From a virus: DNA of 22,812 bases. The position numbers and the translations under genes are program-made. Below are positions 12,587 to 20,039 of this stretch, piece after piece. Where the stretch lies: IMG/VR virus record IMGVR_UViG_3300031216_000069, positions 1 to 22,812 of that record; one strand, written 5' to 3'. The number at the start of each line of letters is the position of its first letter. Position 1 is the first letter of the stretch. The notes below the pieces were generated by a model that searched no databases, was not told where the DNA came from, and saw nothing but the letters and a program-made list of their open reading frames with translations.

Positions 12587-12593
12587 CTACGTC

Positions 12594-14096
12594 ATGCCGA
12601 AGCTCACACTGTCCCTCGACTCCGACGAGGTCGCTCCCGACGCGGTCGAGGAGCTACCCGTGACCGAAGCGGCCACGCAGCGATGGCTCCTCGCCATCGA
12701 AGGTTCGCCTACGGGCGACGGCCGCACCTTCGAGGACAACGCGTTCACCTGGCGTGAGCTGCCACTGCCGTTCATGGCAACCGACGTAACTGGCGAAGGG
12801 CACGACGGCGCGAAGCTCGTCGCCAAGCTGGTCAACATCGAACGTGTCGGATCCTCGATCTACGGCTACACCGAGAACATCGCGTCCGACGACCCCGACG
12901 TGCTCCGACTGCAGAAGCTCATGACCGAAGGCGACCTGCTCGGCGTGTCCGTCGACCTGGACGACATCGCCGGAGAGATGATCTACGCAGTGCCCTCCGA
13001 GGAGGACGCCGCACCGTCCGAAGATGGCGACATGAGGATCGCCATCGGCGGCAACGCTGAACGCCTCGTGTTCTCCAAGGCCCGCATTATGGGCGCTACC
13101 GCCGTCCCGTTCCCAGCGTTCGCCGAGGCGCGTCAAGCGAGTGCTGTCCTCATCGCCGGAGCCGGGCGGATGTTCTGCGCGCTGACGGCCGACGCAGCAG
13201 AGGATCGTCGCACCGTCGAGGACGCGATCGGCGACGACCCCGAGGCGCTGGAAGCGTTCGTGCGACTCCTCGCCGAGATCGGCGTCGATGCTGCCGAGGA
13301 CGTGAGCGAAGCCGACGATGTCGAGGTGGAGGAGGCGGCAATCACCGCTGCCGTCGAGCCGCCCGACGCTCCTCCTGCAGCGTGGTTCGCCGACCCGCAG
13401 ATTGAGGATCCGTTTCCTGGCATCCGTGTCACTGACGACGGACGCGTGTACGGCTACCTCGCCCTGTGGGACACCTGTCATGTCGGGTTCCAAGATCAGT
13501 GCGTCATGGCACCCCGCTCGGCAATCGACTACGCAGCGTTCCGGTCCGGTGAAATCATCACGGCCGAGGGTGGGCGGATCGCTGTGGGCACGATCACCAC
13601 CGGCTCCGGTCATGCCCCACTGAACGCCAGCACCCTTCGCGCGAAGGAGCACTACGACCACACCGGTTGGGGAGCGGCCGACGTTGCGTGCGGCGAGAAC
13701 GGTCACGGCATCTGGTTGGCTGGTGCCGTCCGGTCGGGACAGTCGAGCGCCGAGCTTCGAGAGTTCATGGCGGCGAAGGTGTCCGGCGACTGGCGACGGG
13801 TTGAGGGCAACCTTGAGCTCATCGCGGTGGCCTCGGTCAACTCGCCGGGGTTCCCAACGGTGCGGGCATCCCTCGTCGCTGGCGCAGTGTCGGCCCTGGT
13901 GGCTGCACCGGACGGCGGCTGTGCGCCCGCTGAGCGTTCGCCGGGGTCACAGGCCGCAGCGGAACGTGTAGCGGCCACAATCGGCCGTCACCCGGCGCAG
14001 CGGCAAGCGCAGCGGGATGAACTGGCCTCGAAGATCGGCCGCGACCCGTTCCAACGACGACTCGCTCTCGCTGTACGCGTGAAGGGAACGAACTGA
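12594..14096 (+). CDS. Capsid maturation protease (two-domain actinophage type)
   Basis: The product has 500 residues from ATG 12594. Residues about 20-200 form a first domain (WLLAIEGSPTGDGRTFEDNAF, later GDLLGVSVDLDDI and ATAVPFPAFAEA) like the prohead proteases of the HK97/herpes assemblin type, with Ser in GVSVDL as a candidate nucleophile. After an acidic linker, residues about 260-440 form a second conserved unit (GRVYGYLALWDTCHVGFQ, GHAPLNAS, HYDHTGWGAADVACGENGHGIWLAGAV, SGDWRRVEGNLELIAVASVNSPGFP), known from actinophage maturation proteases. It trims scaffold and capsid protein during prohead maturation. Its position before the major capsid gene fits. Confidence 0.8.
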   Translation: MPKLTLSLDSDEVAPDAVEELPVTEAATQRWLLAIEGSPTGDGRTFEDNAFTWRELPLPFMATDVTGEGHDGAKLVAKLVNIERVGSSIYGYTENIASDDPDVLRLQKLMTEGDLLGVSVDLDDIAGEMIYAVPSEEDAAPSEDGDMRIAIGGNAERLVFSKARIMGATAVPFPAFAEARQASAVLIAGAGRMFCALTADAAEDRRTVEDAIGDDPEALEAFVRLLAEIGVDAAEDVSEADDVEVEEAAITAAVEPPDAPPAAWFADPQIEDPFPGIRVTDDGRVYGYLALWDTCHVGFQDQCVMAPRSAIDYAAFRSGEIITAEGGRIAVGTITTGSGHAPLNASTLRAKEHYDHTGWGAADVACGENGHGIWLAGAVRSGQSSAELREFMAAKVSGDWRRVEGNLELIAVASVNSPGFPTVRASLVAGAVSALVAAPDGGCAPAERSPGSQAAAERVAATIGRHPAQRQAQRDELASKIGRDPFQRRLALAVRVKGTN

Positions 14097-14097
14097 C

Positions 14098-14310
14098 ATG
14101 TGCTGCAAGTCCCGTCAGAACAAGAAGTCCGCTCCGGCTCCGGCCCCGACCATCTCGACGGAGCAGACAGCTCAAGCCGTCGCAGCCGGATCACAGGTCC
14201 ACTACGAGGTCGACGTGGACGGGCAGTTCTCAGGTCGCCGGTTCCGGTCGCTCCTTGCCGCGAACAGCTACGCCACGTCGCGTGGAGGCACCGTCCGAAT
14301 CACCTCGTGA
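14098..14310 (+). CDS. 70-aa hypothetical protein between protease and capsid genes
   Basis: ATG 14098 lies 1 nt after the protease stop, with GAAGGGA about 10 nt upstream inside that gene. The N-terminus is basic with two Cys (MCCKSRQNKKS), then Ala/Pro-rich, then a beta-rich region (VHYEVDVDGQFSGRRFRSLLAANSYATSRGGTVRI). The last part resembles short actinophage proteins found just before the capsid gene. Function unknown. Its TGA stop (14308-14310) forms part of the terminator hairpin. Confidence 0.65.
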   Translation: MCCKSRQNKKSAPAPAPTISTEQTAQAVAAGSQVHYEVDVDGQFSGRRFRSLLAANSYATSRGGTVRITS

Positions 14311-14330
14311 AACCTCAGAGTTGAGGTTTC
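14309..14330 (+). terminator. Perfect 9-bp hairpin terminator
   Basis: GAAACCTCA (14309-14317), loop GAGT, TGAGGTTTC (14322-14330): a perfect stem with a tetraloop, overlapping the stop of the upstream gene. It separates the protease operon from the capsid operon. The right arm ends TTTC, giving a short U-run. Confidence 0.8.
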
Positions 14331-14343
14331 GCACTGGCGGTGG

Positions 14344-14372
14344 TTGCGTCGGCACGCGCTGAGGGCTACTGT
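14344..14372 (+). promoter_or_regulatory. Probable strong promoter of the capsid operon
   Basis: TTGCGT (14344-14349), 17-bp spacer, TACTGT (14367-14372). Transcription should begin near 14379, leaving a leader of about 100 nt before the capsid ATG. The position just after the terminator supports it. It lacks the CCCGAC dyad, so it is probably under different control from the four repeat promoters. Confidence 0.65.
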
Positions 14373-14477
14373 CACGCTCAACGAATCAGGAGTCGGTTTG
14401 ACCGCCCTCTGAGCGATGCGGGTCTGACCCGAGCGCATGACGATCACTTCAAACATCCCTTAGGAGGGAAGATCCTC
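14373..14477 (+). promoter_or_regulatory. Structured leader of the major capsid gene
   Basis: This gene-free leader holds three elements. A palindrome CGGGTC-T-GACCCG lies at 14419-14431. An 8-codon ORF MTITSNIP (14437-14463) has a TAG stop that is the start of the TAGGAGGGA Shine-Dalgarno (14461-14469). TCCCT (14456-14460) can pair with AGGGA (14465-14469) to mask that ribosome site. Translation of the mini-ORF would open this hairpin, a plausible control of capsid synthesis. Confidence 0.5.
14437..14463 (+). CDS. 8-aa leader ORF ahead of the capsid gene
   Basis: ATG ... TAG encodes MTITSNIP. The stop codon overlaps the capsid Shine-Dalgarno. No own Shine-Dalgarno is clear. Similar short ORFs precede three other structural genes. 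Confidence 0.3.
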   Translation: MTITSNIP

Positions 14478-16145
14478 ATGGAGACTCAAGTCCCCGAAAC
14501 CTTTGACGACCTGAACGACGAGCAGCTCACCGAGCTGGAGGAGTCGCTGGTCAACGAGTTCGATGCCGCGTTCGACAACGACGGCTCGATGGAACTCCTC
14601 GGCGAACTCGCTGAGGCCATCGACAAGACCCGCTCCACGAAGCAGGAGCGCTCGATCCAGGCTGAGGAGAACGCCGCCAAGCGCGCCGAACTCGCAGAGC
14701 GCATCCGCCCCAACGCCGAAGACGGCACCGACGAGGATGGCGCAGAAGCCGCCACCGACGAGGCTGACCCCGACGCAAACGTCGAGGATGCCGACGCCGA
14801 CGCATCCGCACCAAGCGACGATGCCGTCGAGAAGGAGCCGGAGCTTGTGACCGCTTCCGCCACCAACAAGCGTCCCCCTTCGGCTCGGAAGGTCGCAGGC
14901 CGTCAGACTGCTCCGACCGCACCGACCTCCGCCGCCTCGGAGATCGTCATCACGGCCTCCGCCGACGTGCCGGGCTACTCGAACGGCCAGCAGATCGACC
15001 GGCACGGCATCGCTCAGGCGATGCACGCTCGTGCCCGTGGCATGGGCGACTCGAAGGGCCGTCAGACCGTGTTCAACGTGGCGACCGTCAACCGTCCCAT
15101 CCCCGAGGCGCACTGGATTCGCGACGGCAACGACAACGCCGCCGACGTGATGACCGCCGCCGTGAACGACGCCCTCGCCGGTAAGGACGCAAACGCCCTT
15201 GTTGCGTCTGGCGGGTTCTGCGCACCCTCGGAGATCATGTACGACCTGTTCAGCGTCGAGTCCCGTGACGGCCTCATCGACCTTCCGACCGTGGGCGTGT
15301 CCCGTGGTGGCGTGCAGGTGCCGAACTACATCGGCCTCGGCGACGTGGCTGCAGGCGTGTGGGCATGGACCGAGGCGAACGACATCACTCCCGGCTCTGA
15401 TGGTCCGGCGACAAAGCCGTGCATCACGGTGCCGTGTCCCGGCTTCACCGACGTGCGTCTCACGGCCGAAGGGCTGTGCGTTACGGCGGGCAACCTGACG
15501 GACCGTGCGTACCCCGAACTGACGGCTCGCACCGTCGATTTGGCGATGACCGCACACCTCCACCAGATGTCGACTGCGAAGATCGCAGCCATCGTCGCTT
15601 CGGCCACCTCGGTGACCGTGACGGCCGTACCGTCCGACGCTGCCGGTGACATCCTCAACGCCGTCGACTTGCAGGTGAGCGACTACCGCTCGCAGCATCT
15701 CCTCGGCGAGGGAACCGTCCTCGACGCCGTGCTTCCGCACTGGTTCTTCGGTGCCATTCGAGCGACCCTCGCAATGCGGGCGGGCGTCTCCGAGCTGGCC
15801 GTTTCCGATCAGCGTGTCCGAGAGTTCTTCACGATCCGCAACCTGCGTCCGCAGTTCGTGTACGGCTACGACGCCTTGTTCGACACGACCCCGGCAACCG
15901 GCTGGCCTACAACGGCAACGATGCTGTTGTTCCCGACCGGCGGCTACGTCGCTGGCGACGGTGGCACCATCGACCTCGGCGTGGTGCGCGACTCAACGCT
16001 CAACGCGACGAACGACTTCACCGCAGCGTGGGCCGAGTCGTTCTACTCGGTCATGCAGCGTGGTCCTGCAGCCCGCGAGGTCACGATGACGACGCTCATC
16101 AACGGCATCACGGGTGGCCCGGCCGCCGTCCCGGTCGCAGCCTGA
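14478..16145 (+). CDS. Major capsid protein with N-terminal scaffold-like region (HK97 fold)
   Basis: The product has 555 residues from ATG 14478, with strong AGGAGGG 9 nt upstream. Residues about 1-155 are helical and very acidic (QLTELEESLVNEFDAAFDNDG, TDEDGAEAATDEADPDANVE), followed by a Pro/Thr/Ala linker. This resembles the scaffolding delta domain of HK97-type capsid precursors, which the protease removes. The rest is the capsid body: ALVASGGFCAPSEIMYDLF, GLIDLPTVGVSRGGVQVPN, then LQVSDYRSQHLLGEGTVLDAVLPHWFFGAIRATL and FVYGYDALFDTTPATGWP, typical of actinophage capsid proteins. The cleavage site is not evident. It builds the icosahedral shell. Confidence 0.85.
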   Translation: METQVPETFDDLNDEQLTELEESLVNEFDAAFDNDGSMELLGELAEAIDKTRSTKQERSIQAEENAAKRAELAERIRPNAEDGTDEDGAEAATDEADPDANVEDADADASAPSDDAVEKEPELVTASATNKRPPSARKVAGRQTAPTAPTSAASEIVITASADVPGYSNGQQIDRHGIAQAMHARARGMGDSKGRQTVFNVATVNRPIPEAHWIRDGNDNAADVMTAAVNDALAGKDANALVASGGFCAPSEIMYDLFSVESRDGLIDLPTVGVSRGGVQVPNYIGLGDVAAGVWAWTEANDITPGSDGPATKPCITVPCPGFTDVRLTAEGLCVTAGNLTDRAYPELTARTVDLAMTAHLHQMSTAKIAAIVASATSVTVTAVPSDAAGDILNAVDLQVSDYRSQHLLGEGTVLDAVLPHWFFGAIRATLAMRAGVSELAVSDQRVREFFTIRNLRPQFVYGYDALFDTTPATGWPTTATMLLFPTGGYVAGDGGTIDLGVVRDSTLNATNDFTAAWAESFYSVMQRGPAAREVTMTTLINGITGGPAAVPVAA

Positions 16146-16168
16146 TCGGGTTTGACGCCGCCGATCTG

Positions 16169-16189
16169 ATGGACGAAGGAGAACACTGA
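16169..16189 (+). CDS. 6-aa mini-ORF overlapping the next start
   Basis: ATG GAC GAA GGA GAA CAC TGA encodes MDEGEH. The Shine-Dalgarno AAGGAGA of the next gene lies inside it, and its TGA overlaps the next ATG (TGATG, 16187-16191). Confidence 0.25.
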   Translation: MDEGEH

Positions 16190-16932
16190 TGACACTTCAA
16201 GATGTACGCCGAGTGGTCGATGCGCCAGCTCGTGTCCCGTACCGTTTCGGGTTGTTCTCGGTGATCTCCTTCGTCCCTGACGAGCGGGCGGCTGGTGGCG
16301 TGGCGTGGGATTCGCTGGGCTGCTTGGTGCCGGGGACGATCACCGACGACTGCATCGTGGTCGGTGGCGGCGACGGGACGATGCCTGCGACGAACATCGA
16401 GTGCGCCGACAAGACGGCCAACCCGTTCACGGTCGTCTCGTTCGATGAGTCCTCGTTAGGCCGTCCTCCTCGTTCGGCGTCGCCGGGGCGGGCACAGGCG
16501 CGACTCATTGCAGGCGAGCAGACGGCCGTGGAGACGGAGCTCTCGGGTTACCTCGTGACTGGCGCGACGGACATCACGGTCGCCGCGAGTGGCCTCGCCA
16601 CTCAGCTCGGTGAGATGGAACACGCACTGGCCGAGCAGGGGTCCGAGGGCGTCATCGTCGTGCGCCGTTCCGTGATCGCTGCGATGCCGGACTACTTCAT
16701 GCAGACCGGTTCGATGCTGCGCACGAAACTCGGCACTCCGGTAGCTGCGTTGGGCGGATGGACACCGGCAAGCCCGTTGACCATCTTCGGTGTCCCTTCG
16801 TTCATCGGGCACCGCTCGGCCGTCTCGGTGGGCACCGGCTGGAACCGCGCCATCAACGACGTGTCCGAGTACGCCGAACGCGACTATGCGATCGGTTGGG
16901 ACTGCACCGCCCTGACCGCTACCGCCGCCTGA
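16189..16932 (+). CDS. Conserved structural protein downstream of the capsid gene
   Basis: The product has 247 residues; AAGGAGA lies 6 nt before ATG 16189. It has a beta-rich first half (RFGLFSVISFVPD, GGVAWDSLGCLVPGTI) and a second half with ALAEQGSEGVIVVRRSVIAAMPDYF, LRTKLGTPVAALGGW and VFGVPSFIGHRSAV-like strands. Proteins with this pattern (a LGEMEHAL helix, then GVIHA/VVRR..., then T-x-x-GTPVV-GG-W/Y) regularly follow the major capsid gene in actinophages; their precise role (minor capsid, decoration or a capsid-like subunit) is not established to my knowledge. A virion role is likely from context. Confidence 0.65.
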   Translation: MTLQDVRRVVDAPARVPYRFGLFSVISFVPDERAAGGVAWDSLGCLVPGTITDDCIVVGGGDGTMPATNIECADKTANPFTVVSFDESSLGRPPRSASPGRAQARLIAGEQTAVETELSGYLVTGATDITVAASGLATQLGEMEHALAEQGSEGVIVVRRSVIAAMPDYFMQTGSMLRTKLGTPVAALGGWTPASPLTIFGVPSFIGHRSAVSVGTGWNRAINDVSEYAERDYAIGWDCTALTATAA

Positions 16933-16946
16933 CGGCGACACAACCA

Positions 16947-16979
16947 ATGAACACACTGATCGCCGTAGGAGGCACCTGA
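16947..16979 (+). CDS. 10-aa mini-ORF before the tail protein gene
   Basis: ATG at 16947 encodes MNTLIAVGGT and stops 1 nt before ATG 16981. It contains GTAGGAGG, the Shine-Dalgarno sequence of the next gene. Confidence 0.25.
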   Translation: MNTLIAVGGT

Positions 16980-16980
16980 C

Positions 16981-17649
16981 ATGGCAACGAAAATGCTGCA
17001 GAGCTTGAAGGGTCGGGTCATCCGACTCACCCGACTCGATGTGTGTGGAGTGCCGGTTACCGGCGACTGCTCGACCATCGTGACTGACGGGTTCATCACC
17101 GTCGAGTTCGCTCCTGAAGTGGAGTCGGGTGAGGAGTACACGCAGAAGAACGCTTGGGGCGACTTCTGTATCCAGGAGAAGGACCGCGACCGCACCAAGT
17201 GGGTCAACATCACGCTCTCGATGTGCGAGGTCAACCCTGACGTGATGGAGCTCGTCGGTGGCGGCACCAACGTCCTCGACGCGAACGGCACCGACACGAT
17301 CGGTACCACGTTCGGCGTGAACGGTTCGTTGGAGGCGTTCGCGTTGGAGGTCTGGACGAAGCAGGCTGGCAACGGCTGCGACGGCGGAACTCCCGAGTGG
17401 GGCTACTTTGTCTCTCCGTTCGTGACGAACGGCAACATTGACGGTGCGGTCACCATCGAGAACGGGACCATGTCGCTGGGCCTCAAGGGTGAGGGCCAGC
17501 AGGCCGTCGCCGAGTGGGGCGTCAACCCGTATGGCGACAACCCGATGCTCGAAACGGACGGGTTCCCGGTCGGCGACTTTTGGGGCGTCGTTCGGACCAC
17601 GGTGCAACCTCCGGCTGTCACTGACGGCTGCGTGGCGCTGGCCGTATGA
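16981..17649 (+). CDS. Probable major tail (tube) protein
   Basis: The product has 222 residues; GTAGGAGG (16965-16972) lies 8 nt before ATG 16981. The opening GRVIRLTRLDVCGVPVTG ... STIVTDGFITVEF is characteristic of actinophage major tail proteins, followed by acidic EVESGEEYTQKNAWGDFC and ITLSMCEVNPDVMELVGGG, matching the tube-protein pattern (fC.vdP.l..l..G). All-beta composition with a C-terminal strand segment fits a hexameric tube ring. It lies upstream of the adaptor and stopper genes, whereas most siphoviruses place it after them. Its stop overlaps the next ATG. Confidence 0.75.
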   Translation: MATKMLQSLKGRVIRLTRLDVCGVPVTGDCSTIVTDGFITVEFAPEVESGEEYTQKNAWGDFCIQEKDRDRTKWVNITLSMCEVNPDVMELVGGGTNVLDANGTDTIGTTFGVNGSLEAFALEVWTKQAGNGCDGGTPEWGYFVSPFVTNGNIDGAVTIENGTMSLGLKGEGQQAVAEWGVNPYGDNPMLETDGFPVGDFWGVVRTTVQPPAVTDGCVALAV

Positions 17650-17900
17650 GTTCGTTTCACGCCAACCAGCGGTCGATCCTCAAGGCCGCTCGCGACAAGC
17701 GGGAGTCGGGGCAGGTTCGGGCATCTGTCCCGGCTTCCGCACCCGTGGAGGAGTCGTACGATCCGGCCGAGCACACCGTGTCCGATGTGGAGGCGTACGT
17801 CGCCGAGGATCCGTCTCGGCGCGACGACGTGCTCGCGTTGGAACGGGCCGGGAGGGGCCGCTCGACGCTCATCGAGTTCCTCACTGAGCTCGGCGACTGA
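17646..17900 (+). CDS. 84-aa small structural-region protein
   Basis: ATG 17646 overlaps the tail protein stop (ATGA). The C-terminal part TVSDVEAYVAEDPSRRDDVLALERAGRGRSTLIEFL is a helical module often seen in short phage proteins or capsid-gene tails just before the head-tail connector genes (pattern: VxxVxxYL...P.....VL..E..G..R.tL...L). The N-terminus is basic (HANQRSILKAARDKRESG). The exact role is unknown. Confidence 0.65.
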   Translation: MSSFHANQRSILKAARDKRESGQVRASVPASAPVEESYDPAEHTVSDVEAYVAEDPSRRDDVLALERAGRGRSTLIEFLTELGD

Positions 17901-17903
17901 GCG

Positions 17904-17909
17904 TAAGGT
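17904..17909 (+). promoter_or_regulatory. Putative leaderless -10 element for the adaptor gene
   Basis: TAAGGT (17904-17909), GGTCGC, then ATG 17916: a 6-nt gap. GGTGG inside could also act as a weak, too-close Shine-Dalgarno, so the leaderless reading is not certain. Confidence 0.4.
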
Positions 17910-17915
17910 GGTCGC

Positions 17916-18632
17916 ATGATGTGGCCGATCCTTTACCCGTGCGATACCACCGAAGCTGATCCTGATCTGTTGGCTGCAGCCGACGCGACCGCCTCGCTCA
18001 TGATGTGGGGTTTGACGGGTCGCCGGTTCGGTGAATGGGCGATCACTGGCGAACGGTGGCGGGTCTACGGTTGCGAGTCGACGGGCGCATGGCGGGCCGT
18101 CCCGTACAACGGTTCTGACGGCGAGCGGCGAAACGCCGTGTGCGGCGGCGGATGCTGCGTTGTGCCGTTGGCACACCATCCAGTGCGTTCCGTCTCAGAG
18201 GTGCGCCTTGACGGGGCAATCGTGGCCGATGATCGGTACGAGGTCGATGCGGGCGTCGTCCGACTCTATGACGGGTGCCCGTTCTGCTCCGATTGTGGTC
18301 CCGCTCCGATCGAGGTGGATTACACGGCCGGGTTCCCGGTGCCAACGGCGGGGCAGTACGCAGCCGGTGAGGTGGCGTGCGAGCTACTGAAAGGGTTGGA
18401 GGGTGGCGTGTGTGCCCTGTCTGCTCGGGCCGTGTCCGTCGCCCGGCAGGGCGTTCAGATTCAGATGGAGGACGCGTCGGCACTCCTCGAAAGCGGGATG
18501 ACGGGACTGCCGTTAGCTGACGCGTTCATCCGTGCTGTGAACCCGCATGGTCTGTCTCGACGCTCGCGCGCGATGTCCCCCGATCGGATGCCTGGCACGT
18601 CGGGCCAGGCCGTGCAGGTTCCGCAACCGTGA
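17916..18632 (+). CDS. Head-to-tail adaptor (connector) protein
   Basis: The product has 238 residues from ATG 17916. An N-terminal helical part (DPDLLAAADATASLMMWGLTGRRFGEW) with the LTGRRFG element is typical of actinophage adaptors related to HK97 gp6. It is followed by Cys-rich and beta segments (VCGGGCCVVPLAHHPVRSVSEVRLDG, VVRLYDGCPFCSDCG) and a helical C-terminal region (AAGEVACELLKGL ... SARAVSVARQGVQIQM). Adaptors form the first ring below the portal. Nine Cys in the middle part suggest metal binding or a Cys-stabilised loop, which is typical of these homologues. It overlaps the next GTG (GTGA). Confidence 0.75.
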   Translation: MMWPILYPCDTTEADPDLLAAADATASLMMWGLTGRRFGEWAITGERWRVYGCESTGAWRAVPYNGSDGERRNAVCGGGCCVVPLAHHPVRSVSEVRLDGAIVADDRYEVDAGVVRLYDGCPFCSDCGPAPIEVDYTAGFPVPTAGQYAAGEVACELLKGLEGGVCALSARAVSVARQGVQIQMEDASALLESGMTGLPLADAFIRAVNPHGLSRRSRAMSPDRMPGTSGQAVQVPQP

Positions 18633-19120
18633 CCCCGTACTCGGTGTGCGATGCGCTGCGCGCTCAGGTGCTTGCTGCGCTGGACGCGAACCCAGAGTCG
18701 GATCCTGTGACGACGACGTACACGGGCGTCGGCCTCGTCGCCTGGGACGACTGCTGCGGGCAGCTCGTCGTGACGCCCGAGCGGATCTTCCGGTACCTGA
18801 CGTTCCCGAACGAGGCGACCGCTGACGAGCAGTGCTTCGGCGGCGAGCTCGGCGTGGTGGTAGCCGTCACGTTGGTGCGGTGTGTCCCGACTCCCGACGA
18901 CTCGGGCCGTCCCCCTACGGCGGCGCGCCTACAGGTTGCCCACGAGCGGGTACTGGATGACGCTGCAATCGTCTGGAACTCGCTCGTGGGGCCATTGCCC
19001 GACCCACTGTGGGAGCGGGCGTCAGTGAGCCAGGAGTTCACCGGTTCCGAGGGTGGCTGCATCTCGATCAATACGAGGTTGACGGTTGGGGTCGGCGCGA
19101 TCGACTGGTGCTGGTCCTGA
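18629..19120 (+). CDS. Tail terminator-like or neck protein
   Basis: The product has 163 residues from GTG 18629. It has an N-terminal helix (CDALRAQVLAALDANPE), strands around YTGVGLVAWDDCCGQLVV and LGVVVAVTLVRCVP, then a helix (AARLQVAHERVLDDAAIVWNSL) and a final strand pair (GGCISINTRLTVGVGAIDW). This order, with paired Cys and a VTLVRCVP-like strand, is seen in actinophage neck or tail-terminator proteins that stop tail-tube polymerisation and join the head connector. The family match is by pattern only. It overlaps the adaptor gene by 4 nt. Confidence 0.6.
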   Translation: MTPYSVCDALRAQVLAALDANPESDPVTTTYTGVGLVAWDDCCGQLVVTPERIFRYLTFPNEATADEQCFGGELGVVVAVTLVRCVPTPDDSGRPPTAARLQVAHERVLDDAAIVWNSLVGPLPDPLWERASVSQEFTGSEGGCISINTRLTVGVGAIDWCWS

Positions 19121-19121
19121 C

Positions 19122-19544
19122 ATGGCCGAGGCTGTCATCCGACTCGACACGGCGGCGATCAAGCAGCAGCTCATGGGCACGAACGGTGCAGCGGCCCGCG
19201 ACCTCGTGCGTCGAGCGCAGCGCGTGCAGAACATGGCTCGCCGGGAGTGCCCCGTCGACCAGGGGCGGCTGCGCGGTTCGATCACGTTCGAGGTGCGCGG
19301 TTCCGGCGACGGTCTGGAAGCCCGTATCGGGTCGAACCTCAAGTACGCCATCTACGTCGAGAAGGGCACCGGCATTCACGCCGGGCGCGGCTACATCTAC
19401 CCGCGCGGACAGTTCCTTCGATGGCCGAACACTCAGGGCGGGCGCTACTCGGGCGGCTCGACGGGGAGCTACGTGTTCGCTCGTCGCATCAAGGGCATGA
19501 AGGCGCAACCGTTCCTCGAACCAGCGTTGCGGGCTGCCGCGTAG
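19122..19544 (+). CDS. HK97 gp10-like tail completion protein
   Basis: The product has 140 residues; ATG 19122 lies 1 nt after the previous stop. The sequence CPVDQGRLRGSI (residues about 43-54), YAIYVEKGTG, HAGRGYIYPRG and the end KGMKAQPFLEPALR match the HK97 gp10 family: P-x-D-x-G-x-L-R-x-S, V-E-x-G-T, and QPFL-x-PAL. These proteins connect or complete tails and are usually placed just before the major tail or chaperone genes. An N-terminal helix precedes the core. Confidence 0.82.
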   Translation: MAEAVIRLDTAAIKQQLMGTNGAAARDLVRRAQRVQNMARRECPVDQGRLRGSITFEVRGSGDGLEARIGSNLKYAIYVEKGTGIHAGRGYIYPRGQFLRWPNTQGGRYSGGSTGSYVFARRIKGMKAQPFLEPALRAAA

Positions 19545-19553
19545 CCGAACAGC

Positions 19554-19559
19554 TATCGT
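19554..19559 (+). promoter_or_regulatory. Putative leaderless -10 element for the tail chaperone gene
   Basis: TATCGT (19554-19559), GGCGTC, then ATG 19566 with no Shine-Dalgarno: again a 6-nt gap. Confidence 0.5.
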
Positions 19560-19565
19560 GGCGTC

Positions 19566-20039
19566 ATGCCCGAAGACACCCTGCCCGACACCGACCATCA
19601 GTCCATCATCGACAGCGTGCTTGCTGCCCGGTCGAAGCGGAACATCTCAGTCCATCGCGAGTACGACGGGGTCCCCGTCGAGTTCCGGTTCCAGCCGTCC
19701 ATGACGATCCCTGCGCTCCGTATCGTGAGCACTGTCGGGAAGCTCGCCGAGGCCGACAGACCCGACATCATGGAGCAGCTCCGACTCCTCATGGATTTCC
19801 TTGACGTGATGGCCGAACCGGAGACGGGTCGACTCATCGGTTCACTGCTTGAAGCGGGCGCAATCGACATCAACGAGGTGGCGTTCTTGCAGCAGGAGGT
19901 CGTGACTCAGATCGCGGCCCGCCCTACCATGAGGTCTTCGTCCTCTGCTACTGGATCGGACGGTACTGGCGAGAGTTCGACGGACTCTGCGGACTCGGAG
20001 GCGTCGACCCTGCCGACCTCCCACTCCATCGCCTTCTGA
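19566..20039 (+). CDS. Tail assembly chaperone, short form (gpG-like)
   Basis: The 157-residue zero-frame product has a first part of about 120 residues that looks like a normal phage chaperone (HREYDGVPVEFRFQPSMTIP, LRIVSTVGKLAEADRPDI, MEQLRLLMDFLDVMAEPETG). After about residue 120 it becomes a Ser/Thr/Asp low-complexity tail (SSSSATGSDGTGESSTDSAD) that is read from DNA coding for real protein in the -1 frame. This is the usual organisation just upstream of the tape measure gene in siphoviruses: most product is the short form, a minority is a longer frameshift fusion. It binds the tape measure and recruits tail tube subunits. Confidence 0.8.
   Translation: MPEDTLPDTDHQSIIDSVLAARSKRNISVHREYDGVPVEFRFQPSMTIPALRIVSTVGKLAEADRPDIMEQLRLLMDFLDVMAEPETGRLIGSLLEAGAIDINEVAFLQQEVVTQIAARPTMRSSSSATGSDGTGESSTDSADSEASTLPTSHSIAF

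Noticed and set aside
12573-12593. GTG 12573 as the start of the maturation protease
   Set aside because: It precedes the predicted -10 hexamer at 12581; ATG 12594 has the same 7-nt leaderless spacing as other genes.
14397-14425. TTGACC followed 17 nt later by GGTCTG as an alternative capsid promoter
   Set aside because: The downstream hexamer does not fit TANNNT; TTGCGT-17-TACTGT at 14344 is much better.
14460-15740. Long reverse-strand open frame opposite the capsid gene
   Set aside because: It mirrors the codon bias of the forward capsid gene, has no promoter or ribosome site, and encodes a His/Val/Gly-rich product with no protein-like pattern.
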